A stretch of 64,000 nt of DNA, from the NCBI RefSeq assembly GCF_026343185.1, contig NZ_JAPEMA010000001.1, positions 558,001 through 622,000 on the forward strand, in the 5' to 3' direction. Under the pieces are notes generated by a model. That model ran no database searches. It had not been told where the DNA came from and saw nothing but the letters and a program-made list of their open reading frames with translations. The DNA is from Streptomyces sp. NBC_00091 (lineage in GTDB: Bacteria; Actinomycetota; Actinomycetes; Streptomycetales; Streptomycetaceae). Every line of letters starts with the position of its first letter. Position 1 is the stretch's first letter. This document shows positions 58,014 to 64,000 of this stretch, piece by piece. The position numbers and the translations under genes were made by a program.

Positions 58014-58792
58014 CCGCGGCCCTGGAGCGGCAGCAGCTGGGGACGCTTGGCGGTGCGGCCGTCGCCCGAGGAGGTGCCGCGCAGCCGGCGGCCGAGCCAG
58101 GGGCCGAGGAACCCGGCCAGCCAGGCCAGCTCCGCCGCGGCGGCCTGGGCGCCCGTGCGGGCCGGCCGGGGCGGCAGGGGGTGCGTCCAGGCGCTGTCGC
58201 TGCCCGGCAGGTCCAGGGCCTCGGCCAGGGCCGCGGCGATCCGGGCGTGGCCGAGGGGACTGGCGTGGAGCCGGTCGGCGGTCCACAGGCGCGGGTCGGT
58301 GGCGACGGCCGCCCGGCCGGTCTCGGCGACGACGACCCCGTGGCGGGCGGCGGCGGCGCGGATGCGGGTGTTGAGCTCGGCCACGCGGGGGCCCAGCGGC
58401 CGGGCCAGGGGCGCGATCCGCGCCACGTCGGGGAAGGTCACCGTCGCCACCCGGGCCCCGGCGGCCGTCAGCGCGGCGAACATCTCCTCCAGCTCCCCCG
58501 CCACCTCGGCGGCGTCGAACCGGGGCCGGAGCACGTCGTTGACCCCGGCGACCACGGTGGCCACGTCGGGCCGCAACTCCAGTGCGGGCACCAGCTGTTC
58601 GGTACGGACCTGTCCGGCGAGGCGGCCCCGGACGGCGAGGTTGGCGTACCGCAACCCGGGGGCGCCCGCCGCGAGGTGCCCGGCGAGCCGGTCGGCGAAG
58701 CCCCGCAGGCCCACCGTGTCGTTCCCGTCTCCGAGCCCTTCGGTCTGGCTGTCGCCCAGGGCGACGTAGCGCAGGTACTCATCGTTCCGCAC
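58010..58792 (-). CDS. SGNH/GDSL-type hydrolase (260 aa)
   Basis: Serine hydrolase of the SGNH type. Block I is GDSQTEGLGD near 13-22 with the nucleophilic Ser, the Gly is in LAVRGRLAG, the Asn is in VVAGVNDVLRP near 81-91, and the final Asp-x2-His block is TADRLHASPLGH near 170-181. No signal peptide is present. Substrate is unknown; relatives act on acyl esters. The GTG start at 58792 overlaps the padR stop by 14 bases, so the regulator and hydrolase are coupled. Confidence 0.88.
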   Translation of the reverse strand: MRNDEYLRYVALGDSQTEGLGDGNDTVGLRGFADRLAGHLAAGAPGLRYANLAVRGRLAGQVRTEQLVPALELRPDVATVVAGVNDVLRPRFDAAEVAGELEEMFAALTAAGARVATVTFPDVARIAPLARPLGPRVAELNTRIRAAAARHGVVVAETGRAAVATDPRLWTADRLHASPLGHARIAAALAEALDLPGSDSAWTHPLPPRPARTGAQAAAAELAWLAGFLGPWLGRRLRGTSSGDGRTAKRPQLLPLQGRG

Positions 58793-59357
58793 GGTTGCTC
58801 CCCGTCCTCTTCCTCTTCCTCAGCACGTCCGCGGTCCGCAGGCACCAGTCCCGGTGGCCCTGCTCGAAGGCCAGGCCGCGCAGGCAGGTCAGGTACCCGC
58901 CGATCCGCTCGCCCCGCAGCAGGTACTCCTCCTCGTCCATGTCCCCGCGCATGTTCCGCAGCAGCTTGCCAAGCAGTTCGATCTTGGCCTCGGCGGCGGT
59001 GGCCCGCGCCTCGAGCTGCTCGATCACCGGCGCCGTGCCGATGCGGTCGGCGTTCTGGACCTTGACGAGGAGGTCGTCGCGGATGGAGGAGGGCTTGGGG
59101 GCGGCCCCGGCGAACCGCTCCAGTTCGGCGCGGCCGGCGTCGGTGACCTGGAACAGCCGCTTGTTGGGCCGGCTCTCCTGCACCACCTCCCGGCCCTCGA
59201 CCAGCCCGTCCGCCTCCAGCCTCGCCAGTTCCGCGTAGAGCTGCTGGGGCAGGGCGTGCCAGAAGTTCGCGACGCTGATGTCGAAGGCCTTCGCCAGCTG
59301 GTATCCGCTGTACTCGCCGTCGAGCAGCGCCGCCAGTACCGCGTGCCGCAAGGCCAT
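58779..59357 (-). CDS. PadR-family transcriptional regulator (192 aa)
   Basis: Winged-helix repressor. The N terminus reads MALRHAVLAALLDGEYSGYQLAKAF, followed by the PadR wing LYAELARLEADGLVEGREVVQESRPNKRLFQVTDAGRAEL, and a C-terminal helical dimerisation domain (about 95-190). It divides from the SnoaL-like gene over a 96-base gap that holds interleaved inverted repeats (59398-59436), probably its own operator. The ligand is unknown. ATG 59357 follows GAGGGAG. Confidence 0.92.
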   Translation of the reverse strand: MALRHAVLAALLDGEYSGYQLAKAFDISVANFWHALPQQLYAELARLEADGLVEGREVVQESRPNKRLFQVTDAGRAELERFAGAAPKPSSIRDDLLVKVQNADRIGTAPVIEQLEARATAAEAKIELLGKLLRNMRGDMDEEEYLLRGERIGGYLTCLRGLAFEQGHRDWCLRTADVLRKRKRTGSNRAER

Positions 59358-59397
59358 GGCCGCTCCCTCTTCCCTTTTGGTGCCCGCCCCGGCACCA

Positions 59398-59436
59398 TAC
59401 TCAAAAAAGTGACTAGTCGCATTATTGAGTAGTCAC
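59398..59436. promoter_or_regulatory. Interleaved inverted repeats, probable PadR operator
   Basis: TACTCAA (59398-59404) pairs with TTGAGTA (59425-59431), and GTGACTA (59409-59415) pairs with TAGTCAC (59430-59436). The cluster is centred in the divergent padR/SnoaL-like promoter region. Confidence 0.6.
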
Positions 59437-59453
59437 CCACAGGAGGAGGGGTC

Positions 59454-59876
59454 ATGGAGACCGCAGAACGCTTCCGCGCCGCCGTGGAGAAGCGCGATCT
59501 CGCCGCGCTGGACGACCTGTTCACGGAGGACATCCGGCTCTACAGCCCGGTGAAGTTCACCCCGTTCGAGGGCAAGGCCGCCGTGCTGGGCCTCTTCGGC
59601 GTCCTGCTGCGCACCTTCGAGGACCTGCGCTACCTGGGGCGGCTGGACGGCACGGCCGAGACCAGCGCCGACGGCGAGGAGGCCCCGTCGACGATCCTGC
59701 CCTTCCGGGCCCTGGTGGCGGGCAAGCAGATCCACGGCATCGACCTGCTCCAGTTCGACGACGCGGGCCGGGTGAAGGAGTTCACGGTGATGGTCCGCCC
59801 GCAGTCCGCCGTCCACGCCCTGGGCGAGGCGGTACTCGCGGGCCTGGTCGCCGACGGCCTCGTACCGGGGGCCTGA
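59454..59876 (+). CDS. SnoaL-like (NTF2-fold) protein (140 aa)
   Basis: Small cone-shaped NTF2-fold protein. The pattern ERFRAAVEKRDLAALDDLFTEDIRLYSPVKFTPFEGKAAV is typical of SnoaL-like families, which include hydratases, isomerases and hydroxylases as well as non-catalytic binders. No active residues can be assigned. It diverges from padR and is the likely target of that regulator. ATG 59454 has an AGGAGGAGG site just upstream. Confidence 0.88.
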   Translation: METAERFRAAVEKRDLAALDDLFTEDIRLYSPVKFTPFEGKAAVLGLFGVLLRTFEDLRYLGRLDGTAETSADGEEAPSTILPFRALVAGKQIHGIDLLQFDDAGRVKEFTVMVRPQSAVHALGEAVLAGLVADGLVPGA

Positions 59877-59908
59877 CCCCCGGTCGGCGGGCTGCCGGCC
59901 ACCGGGGG
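59877..59908. terminator. Hairpin between the SnoaL-like gene and queD
   Basis: Arms CCCCCGGT (59877-59884) and ACCGGGGG (59901-59908) with an inner CGGC/GCCG pairing. It sits right after the SnoaL-like stop and before the queD stop. Confidence 0.6.
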
Positions 59909-59909
59909 G

Positions 59910-60293
59910 TCAGTCACCCCTCGAAGGCCGGTACTCCGCCCAGGTCTTCGGGGTCTCCGAGATCCGGACCGCCGTCAGTTCGGGGATCCGTTCCGTCCAC
60001 TGGTCGAAGATCCAGACGGCGAGGTTCTCCGCGGACGGTGAGATACCCCCCCCCCCCCCCAGCGCCTCGTTGAGGTGACGGTGGTCGAAGGTCTCGTCCA
60101 TCCACTGCTTGAAGGCGTCCAGGTCCCGGTAGTCCCGCACGAACCCCGCCTCGGTGAGGTCTTCCCGGCGGGCCGAGAGCTCGATGACCACGGCGTAGTT
60201 GTGCCCGTGCATCCGGGCGCACGGGTGCCAGCCCGGCAGCCGGTCGAGCACGTGGCTGGCCGAGAAGTGGAACTCCTTGGTGATCGTCAGCAT
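59910..60293 (-). CDS. queD: 6-carboxytetrahydropterin synthase QueD-like (127 aa)
   Basis: Member of the 6-pyruvoyl-tetrahydropterin synthase fold. Zinc-binding His residues lie in FSASHVL near 11-17 and MHGHNY near 28-33, the active Cys in HPCARMHGHN near 23-27, and Glu in ISETPKTWAEYRP at the end. In QueD it makes 6-carboxytetrahydropterin for 7-deazapurine synthesis. queC and queE are not adjacent, so a different pterin role is possible. The coding strand has 15 consecutive G bases (60060-60046), giving the GGGGG run in EALGGGGGISPSAENL. Frame is kept with 15, but small changes would break it. Confidence 0.88.
   Translation of the reverse strand: MLTITKEFHFSASHVLDRLPGWHPCARMHGHNYAVVIELSARREDLTEAGFVRDYRDLDAFKQWMDETFDHRHLNEALGGGGGISPSAENLAVWIFDQWTERIPELTAVRISETPKTWAEYRPSRGD
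60046..60060. repeat. 15-base homopolymer (C on plus strand) in queD
   Basis: Fifteen consecutive C bases within a coding region. Such tracts can slip in replication or be miscounted in sequencing. The gene is intact at the given length. Confidence 0.9.
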
Positions 60294-60321
60294 GGCCACC
60301 CCAGTCTCCCCCTCGAGCCGT

Positions 60322-63015
60322 TCACAGGGCGGCCCCGCCGGACGCGAGGAGGGCACGGTTGAGCGGCACCCCGGCCAGGAACCGCTCGCGCACCTCCGCG
60401 TCCGCGATCAGCCCGGCCTTGCGGAGGACCTCGCGGCGGGCGCGGTCGAGCAGCCCCCGGGCCTCCCCTTCCGCACCCTGCGCCGCGAGGGCGGAGGCGC
60501 AGTGGTAGAGGACCTCCTCCGTCCGCAGCGCCGGCATGTCCCCGACCTCGTCGAGGAGCCGCAGGGCCGCCCGGGCCTGCTCCCCGGCCGCGGCGGCGTC
60601 ACCCTGGCGCATCAGGATGCGGCTGCGCAGGCAGTACGCGGCGATCTCGCTGCGCACCATGCCGCTGCGCCGGGTCTCGGCGCAGGTGGCCACGGCGAGC
60701 CGCGCCGCCTCCTCGAGCGCCTCTGCCGCCAGGGGCCCGTCCCCGTCCGCGCCGACGAGGAGCACCTCGGCGTGGAGGTTGCGGACGATGGGGACGAGGT
60801 TGGCCAGCCAGGTCCGCTCGGTCTCCGCCCAGGCGTCGGCGATGAGCCGCCGGCTCTCCTCCCGGGCGTCCGGGCGGTCCGCGAGGACGCGGGCGAGGAG
60901 CGCGGCGTTGTAGGCGTGCCAGGCGCTGTCCCCGCCGCGCTCCGCCTCGAAACCGAGCGCCTCGCGCAGCGCCTCCTGCGCCCCGCGCTCGTCGCCCAGG
61001 CCGAGCTGCACCTGGGCGAGGTAGTTGAGCGCCATGGGCAGCTCCGCCTTCAGTGGCTCCGCGCGCAGCCGCGCCACGCACCGGCCGAGCCGGGTCAGCG
61101 CCTCGGACAGGTGCCCGCTGTCGAAGAGCGTGATGCCGAGCTGCATCTCCCCCAGGTTGCGGGCGTGCTGGAGCACCGGCTCGGCGCCACCGCCGAGGCC
61201 CGGGTCCGAGGCGTACATCCGCTCCGCCTCGCGCAGCTGCGCCAGGCCGTCGGCGAGCTTCCGCTTGGAGACCTGGCGGCCGTACTCGACACGGGCCACG
61301 AACAGGGCCGCCGGGTCGCCGTGTTCCTCGGCCAGCTCCACGGCCGCCTTCAGCTTGTCCAGGGAGGGTACGAGTCCCCGCGTCGCCAGCAGGGTCTTGC
61401 CGCGGAGCAGGGTGGCCCGGACGACGAGTGCGGGGTCCGCGCAGCGGGCAGCGGCGGCCTCCGCCTCGGCGGCCAGGGCGTCGATGTCCGGGCCGCCGGC
61501 GGGCCGGCTCTGGCCCCGCCAGCGCACCTCGGTCAGCGACAGCAGCAGCTCCACGGCCCGTACGAACCGCTCGTCCCCGCCCTCGGCGCCGGCCGGCAGC
61601 TCCCGTACCGCCTTGATCACTTCCTCGCAGTGCCGCTCGGCCTCCGAGAAGGACAGCCCGCGCGTCGCCGCGTCGCGGGCCAGCTCGAAGTGGGCGTCGG
61701 CCGAGGCGATGAGGCAGGAGGGGCCGCCGTTGCGGAGGTGGTGGGCGATCTCCAGCCGGCGCTCCAGCGACATGGTCTGCGGCGGGCCCTGCCCGAGGAC
61801 CCGCGCGATGCGCGCGTGGCGCGAGCGCAGCTGCTCGCCGCTCTGCTGCGTGTAGACCACGCTCCACAGGGCGCGGTGCTCGAAGCGGTAGCAGTCGGCG
61901 GCCTCCCAGCGGGCCCACGCGGGCGGCGTCTCGGGGACGACCAGCCGGTGGTCGCGGGCGATCAGCCGCAGCCGCTCCATCACGGTGTCGTGCGGCAGGT
62001 CCGTCACGGCGGCGACCGTGTGGGAGAGGAACACGTCCCCCTGGGTGGCCGCGGCGGCCAGCAGGACGCGGTCCTGGTCCGCCAGCGCGCGCAGCCGCTC
62101 CTCCACGACGCGCGAGAGGCTGGCGGGCAGGGGCACCTCGGCGCCGTCCCGCGGGGTCCACTCGTCCAGGCAGAGCGATACGAAGATCGCGTGCCCCCCG
62201 GTCAGTTCGGCGAGCCGGCGGGAGAGGGCGGGCGGGGCCGCCGGATGGCGCTGCGCGACGAGTTCGGCGATCGCCTCGTGCGGCAGCCCGCGCATCGTCC
62301 GGCGCCGCAGCAGCCCCTCACTGGCCCAGCTGTGCAGCAGCGCCTCGACCGCGGACTCCTTGCCGTCCGCGTACGCCCCGTCGCTCGTGTGGCTCAGGAC
62401 GACGGCCAGCTGTTCGCGGGCGAGTCCGCGCAGCAGCTGGTCCAGGACGAACTGGCTGCTCTCGTCGATGTGCTGGACGTCGTCGATCACGATCACCGTC
62501 GGCGGGCCCTGCCGGACCAGGTCGAGCAGGCCCTCGACGATCCGCAGCGCCGCCGCGTGCCGGAAGGGCAGCAGGCTGTCGAAGGGCATCGAGCCGGAGT
62601 CGAGCGAGGCCTCGGTGATCTCCCTGCCCAGGGTGAACACCGCCCCGAGGCCCGGGACGATCGCGGAGAGCACCTCCGGAGCCGACCGGACCACCCCCTG
62701 CCCGGTCGCGCCGAGCATCCGCCGGAAGATCCCGCGCCGCCGGGGCTCCTGGGACTCGCCCAGCTTCAGGAGCAGGTCGAGCACCGGCCCGTACATCAGG
62801 TCGGGCCCGATCCCGGGCCGGCACCGGGTGGACACCACGCGGCAGGCCGCGGGAGCCTCCGCCTCGAACGCCCTCAGCAGGGCCGACTTGCCCATCCCCG
62901 ACACTCCGTCGACCGCGATGGCCTGCCCGCCCTGCCCGTCCCCGAGCGCGGCGACGACCGAGCGCAGCTCGTCCATGTGCTCCACGCGATCGACAAATCC
63001 GATCGGCACCCTCAT
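60322..63015 (-). CDS. Large STAND-type ATPase with TPR-like tail (897 aa)
   Basis: Cytoplasmic signalling ATPase. An N-terminal AAA/NACHT-like domain has Walker A GVSGMGKSAL near residue 40, Walker B VIVIDDVQHID near 165 and a helical lid. The C-terminal half (about 440-890) is all alpha, with repeated pairs of helices like the TPR units of LuxR/LAL regulators. Unlike those, it lacks any helix-turn-helix at the C terminus or N terminus. So it may be a regulator that lost or never had its DNA-binding part. ATG 63015 follows GGACGGGGGC. Its stop is 28 bases before queD. Confidence 0.83.
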   Translation of the reverse strand: MRVPIGFVDRVEHMDELRSVVAALGDGQGGQAIAVDGVSGMGKSALLRAFEAEAPAACRVVSTRCRPGIGPDLMYGPVLDLLLKLGESQEPRRRGIFRRMLGATGQGVVRSAPEVLSAIVPGLGAVFTLGREITEASLDSGSMPFDSLLPFRHAAALRIVEGLLDLVRQGPPTVIVIDDVQHIDESSQFVLDQLLRGLAREQLAVVLSHTSDGAYADGKESAVEALLHSWASEGLLRRRTMRGLPHEAIAELVAQRHPAAPPALSRRLAELTGGHAIFVSLCLDEWTPRDGAEVPLPASLSRVVEERLRALADQDRVLLAAAATQGDVFLSHTVAAVTDLPHDTVMERLRLIARDHRLVVPETPPAWARWEAADCYRFEHRALWSVVYTQQSGEQLRSRHARIARVLGQGPPQTMSLERRLEIAHHLRNGGPSCLIASADAHFELARDAATRGLSFSEAERHCEEVIKAVRELPAGAEGGDERFVRAVELLLSLTEVRWRGQSRPAGGPDIDALAAEAEAAAARCADPALVVRATLLRGKTLLATRGLVPSLDKLKAAVELAEEHGDPAALFVARVEYGRQVSKRKLADGLAQLREAERMYASDPGLGGGAEPVLQHARNLGEMQLGITLFDSGHLSEALTRLGRCVARLRAEPLKAELPMALNYLAQVQLGLGDERGAQEALREALGFEAERGGDSAWHAYNAALLARVLADRPDAREESRRLIADAWAETERTWLANLVPIVRNLHAEVLLVGADGDGPLAAEALEEAARLAVATCAETRRSGMVRSEIAAYCLRSRILMRQGDAAAAGEQARAALRLLDEVGDMPALRTEEVLYHCASALAAQGAEGEARGLLDRARREVLRKAGLIADAEVRERFLAGVPLNRALLASGGAAL

Positions 63016-63137
63016 GCCCCCGTCCCACACCACATCAGCAGGTGCTGCCCACGGTAGATCACGCCGATCCGGCACACCCGCGAATCGACGCGTTCCGGCC
63101 GCCGCGCGGCCCCGGATCCACGTCGACGTCACACACG

Positions 63138-63168
63138 GCAAGTACTTGCTACTGTGGCAAGTAGCTGC
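63138..63168. promoter_or_regulatory. Palindrome and repeat upstream of the membrane-regulator pair
   Basis: GCAAGTACTTGC (63138-63149) is a perfect 12-bp palindrome, and GGCAAGTA repeats at 63156-63163. This lies 50-80 bases before the start at 63218. It may be the operator of the winged-helix regulator two genes on. Confidence 0.55.
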
Positions 63169-63217
63169 CGGACGAGAACGACACGGGGATGTCCGGCCAC
63201 ACCACAAGGGGACCGCC

Positions 63218-63634
63218 ATGGGCGAGCAGACCGCCGCGACCGCGTCACTGAAGGGGATCGAGCAGATCGAGGCCACCGTGCGGCGCCGGAGCCGCTGGCA
63301 CGCCGGCTATCTGTGGACCTTCGCCGCATGGCAGCTCGCCCTCGTCCCCGCCGTACTGCTGTGGCACGGACGGACGGGCACGCTGGTCAGCACGCTGACG
63401 AACGCCGTCGTGGTCATGGGCCTGTCCTTGTTCACGATGCGCCAGCCGGTGGTGCCGCGCGGCTACCGCAACCGGCAGCTCACGGCGATCGGCGCCTGGA
63501 CGGCCGCCTACCTCCTGGCCCTCGGGCTCGGCCTGACCGTCTTCGCGGACAGCGTCGCCTTCGCGGCCGTCGCCGCCCTCGCCTGCGCGCTGCCGCCCGC
63601 CGCGGCGGCCTGGCAGGGGATGCGCACGGCATGA
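63218..63634 (+). CDS. Four-helix membrane protein (138 aa)
   Basis: Small membrane protein with a basic N terminus and four hydrophobic helices (about 28-48, 52-72, 88-108 and 110-130). No named family can be assigned with confidence. It overlaps the next gene by four bases (ATGA), the common arrangement of a membrane protein with its own winged-helix regulator. ATG 63218 has an AAGGGG site. Confidence 0.78.
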   Translation: MGEQTAATASLKGIEQIEATVRRRSRWHAGYLWTFAAWQLALVPAVLLWHGRTGTLVSTLTNAVVVMGLSLFTMRQPVVPRGYRNRQLTAIGAWTAAYLLALGLGLTVFADSVAFAAVAALACALPPAAAAWQGMRTA

Positions 63635-63948
63635 CACCGGCCCCGGAGAACCCGCACCCGCGCCACGCGCTCGCCCCGCTGCTCGCCTCGGCCGTGCGCC
63701 TGTCGATCGTGGCGGCCCTCGCCCCCCTGGAGAAGGCCGAGTTCGGCTACGTACGGGATCTGGTGGAGATCACCGACTCCGCGTTGTCGAAGCAGGTCTC
63801 GCGCCTCGAGGAGGAGGGCTGGGTGACGGTCGAGAAGGGCCGGGTCGGGCGCATGCCCCGCACCTGGCTGCACCTGACCGAGGAGGGCCTGGCCACCTAC
63901 CGCCGCCACCTGACCGCCCTCGCCGCCATCGCGGGCCCCCTGCACTGA
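63631..63948 (+). CDS. Winged-helix transcriptional regulator, MarR-like fold (105 aa)
   Basis: Compact DNA-binding protein: RLSIVAALAPLEKAEFGYVRDLVEITDSALSKQVSRLEEEGWVTVEKGRVGRMPRTWLHLTEEG covers the whole winged helix (about 23-88), with the recognition helix in TDSALSKQVSRLEEEG. Relatives of this small type control adjacent membrane proteins. It probably binds the palindrome at 63138-63149. It starts in the stop codon of the membrane-protein gene. Confidence 0.88.
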   Translation: MTPAPENPHPRHALAPLLASAVRLSIVAALAPLEKAEFGYVRDLVEITDSALSKQVSRLEEEGWVTVEKGRVGRMPRTWLHLTEEGLATYRRHLTALAAIAGPLH

Positions 63949-63969
63949 CCCCGAGGACGGGAACCGCGG

Positions 63970-64000
63970 TCAGGCGTGGTTGACGGGGAGAACGTCCGGG
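63970..64000 (-). CDS. Possible 3' end of a gene, cut by the right edge
   Basis: The minus strand reads PDVLPVNHA then TGA at 63972-63970. The short run of coding-like bases and the stop placed after a convergent gap suggest the end of another gene, but ten codons are too few to be sure. Confidence 0.3.
   Translation of the reverse strand, partial: PDVLPVNHA

Overview
The window looks like Streptomyces chromosome. Base composition is very GC-rich with strong third-position GC bias, many starts are GTG, and the core genes are typical of the genus (cutR/cutS, sepH, a DUF4193 gene, dut-DUF3710, trkA pairs, actinobacterial ferrochelatase). Assignments come from reading translated sequence and motifs. 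No database search was run.

Region 1 (1 to about 23.1 kb) is part of a nonribosomal peptide gene cluster that continues off the left edge. The minus strand carries an ACP, a ketosynthase, a catalytically dead ketosynthase-like partner, a ketoreductase and a free-standing condensation domain as one translationally coupled unit (13610 to 8765). A luciferase-like monooxygenase, an MbtH protein, an A-T-C-A-T synthetase and a truncated C-A synthetase follow. Upstream lie a FtsX-type permease, a DUF4097 lipoprotein and SbnA/SbnB-type genes for L-2,3-diaminopropionate. Diverging from these on the plus strand are a tryptophan halogenase (closest in motifs to 6-halogenases), a flavin reductase and a cation/proton antiporter. 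Together they suggest an acylated, diaminopropionate-containing, chlorotryptophan-containing peptide. The first NRPS module has no condensation domain of its own, so the free C domain probably joins the acyl-ACP to it in trans.

Region 2 (23.3 to 28.8 kb) looks like peptide use: a secreted M6-type protease, a proline-iminopeptidase-like hydrolase, an oligopeptide-binding lipoprotein and a LysR regulator. A shared 12-bp element precedes the last two genes.

Region 3 (28.8 to 32.6 kb) is a compact cassette: XRE regulator, ImmA/IrrE-type protease, seven-helix membrane protein and cytochrome P450. It is bounded by a 41-bp imperfect direct repeat that copies the 3' end of the neighbouring RNA methyltransferase gene, which is the mark of an insertion.

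Region 4 (32.6 to 57 kb) is conserved core. It holds a 23S rRNA methyltransferase-like gene, a potassium group (KimA-type permease, two TrkA proteins, KdpD/KdpE but no kdpFABC), dut, the CutR/CutS two-component system, inositol monophosphatase, ferrochelatase with a nearby iron-box-like site, an MFS transporter, a sugar-lactone oxidase, sepH and a sulfurtransferase.

Region 5 (57 to 64 kb) is mixed: a glyoxalase-fold protein, a PadR regulator with a GDSL hydrolase and a divergent SnoaL-like gene, queD with a 15-base homopolymer, a large STAND-type ATPase, and a membrane protein paired with a winged-helix regulator. I see no tRNA or rRNA gene, CRISPR array, transposase or replication origin.
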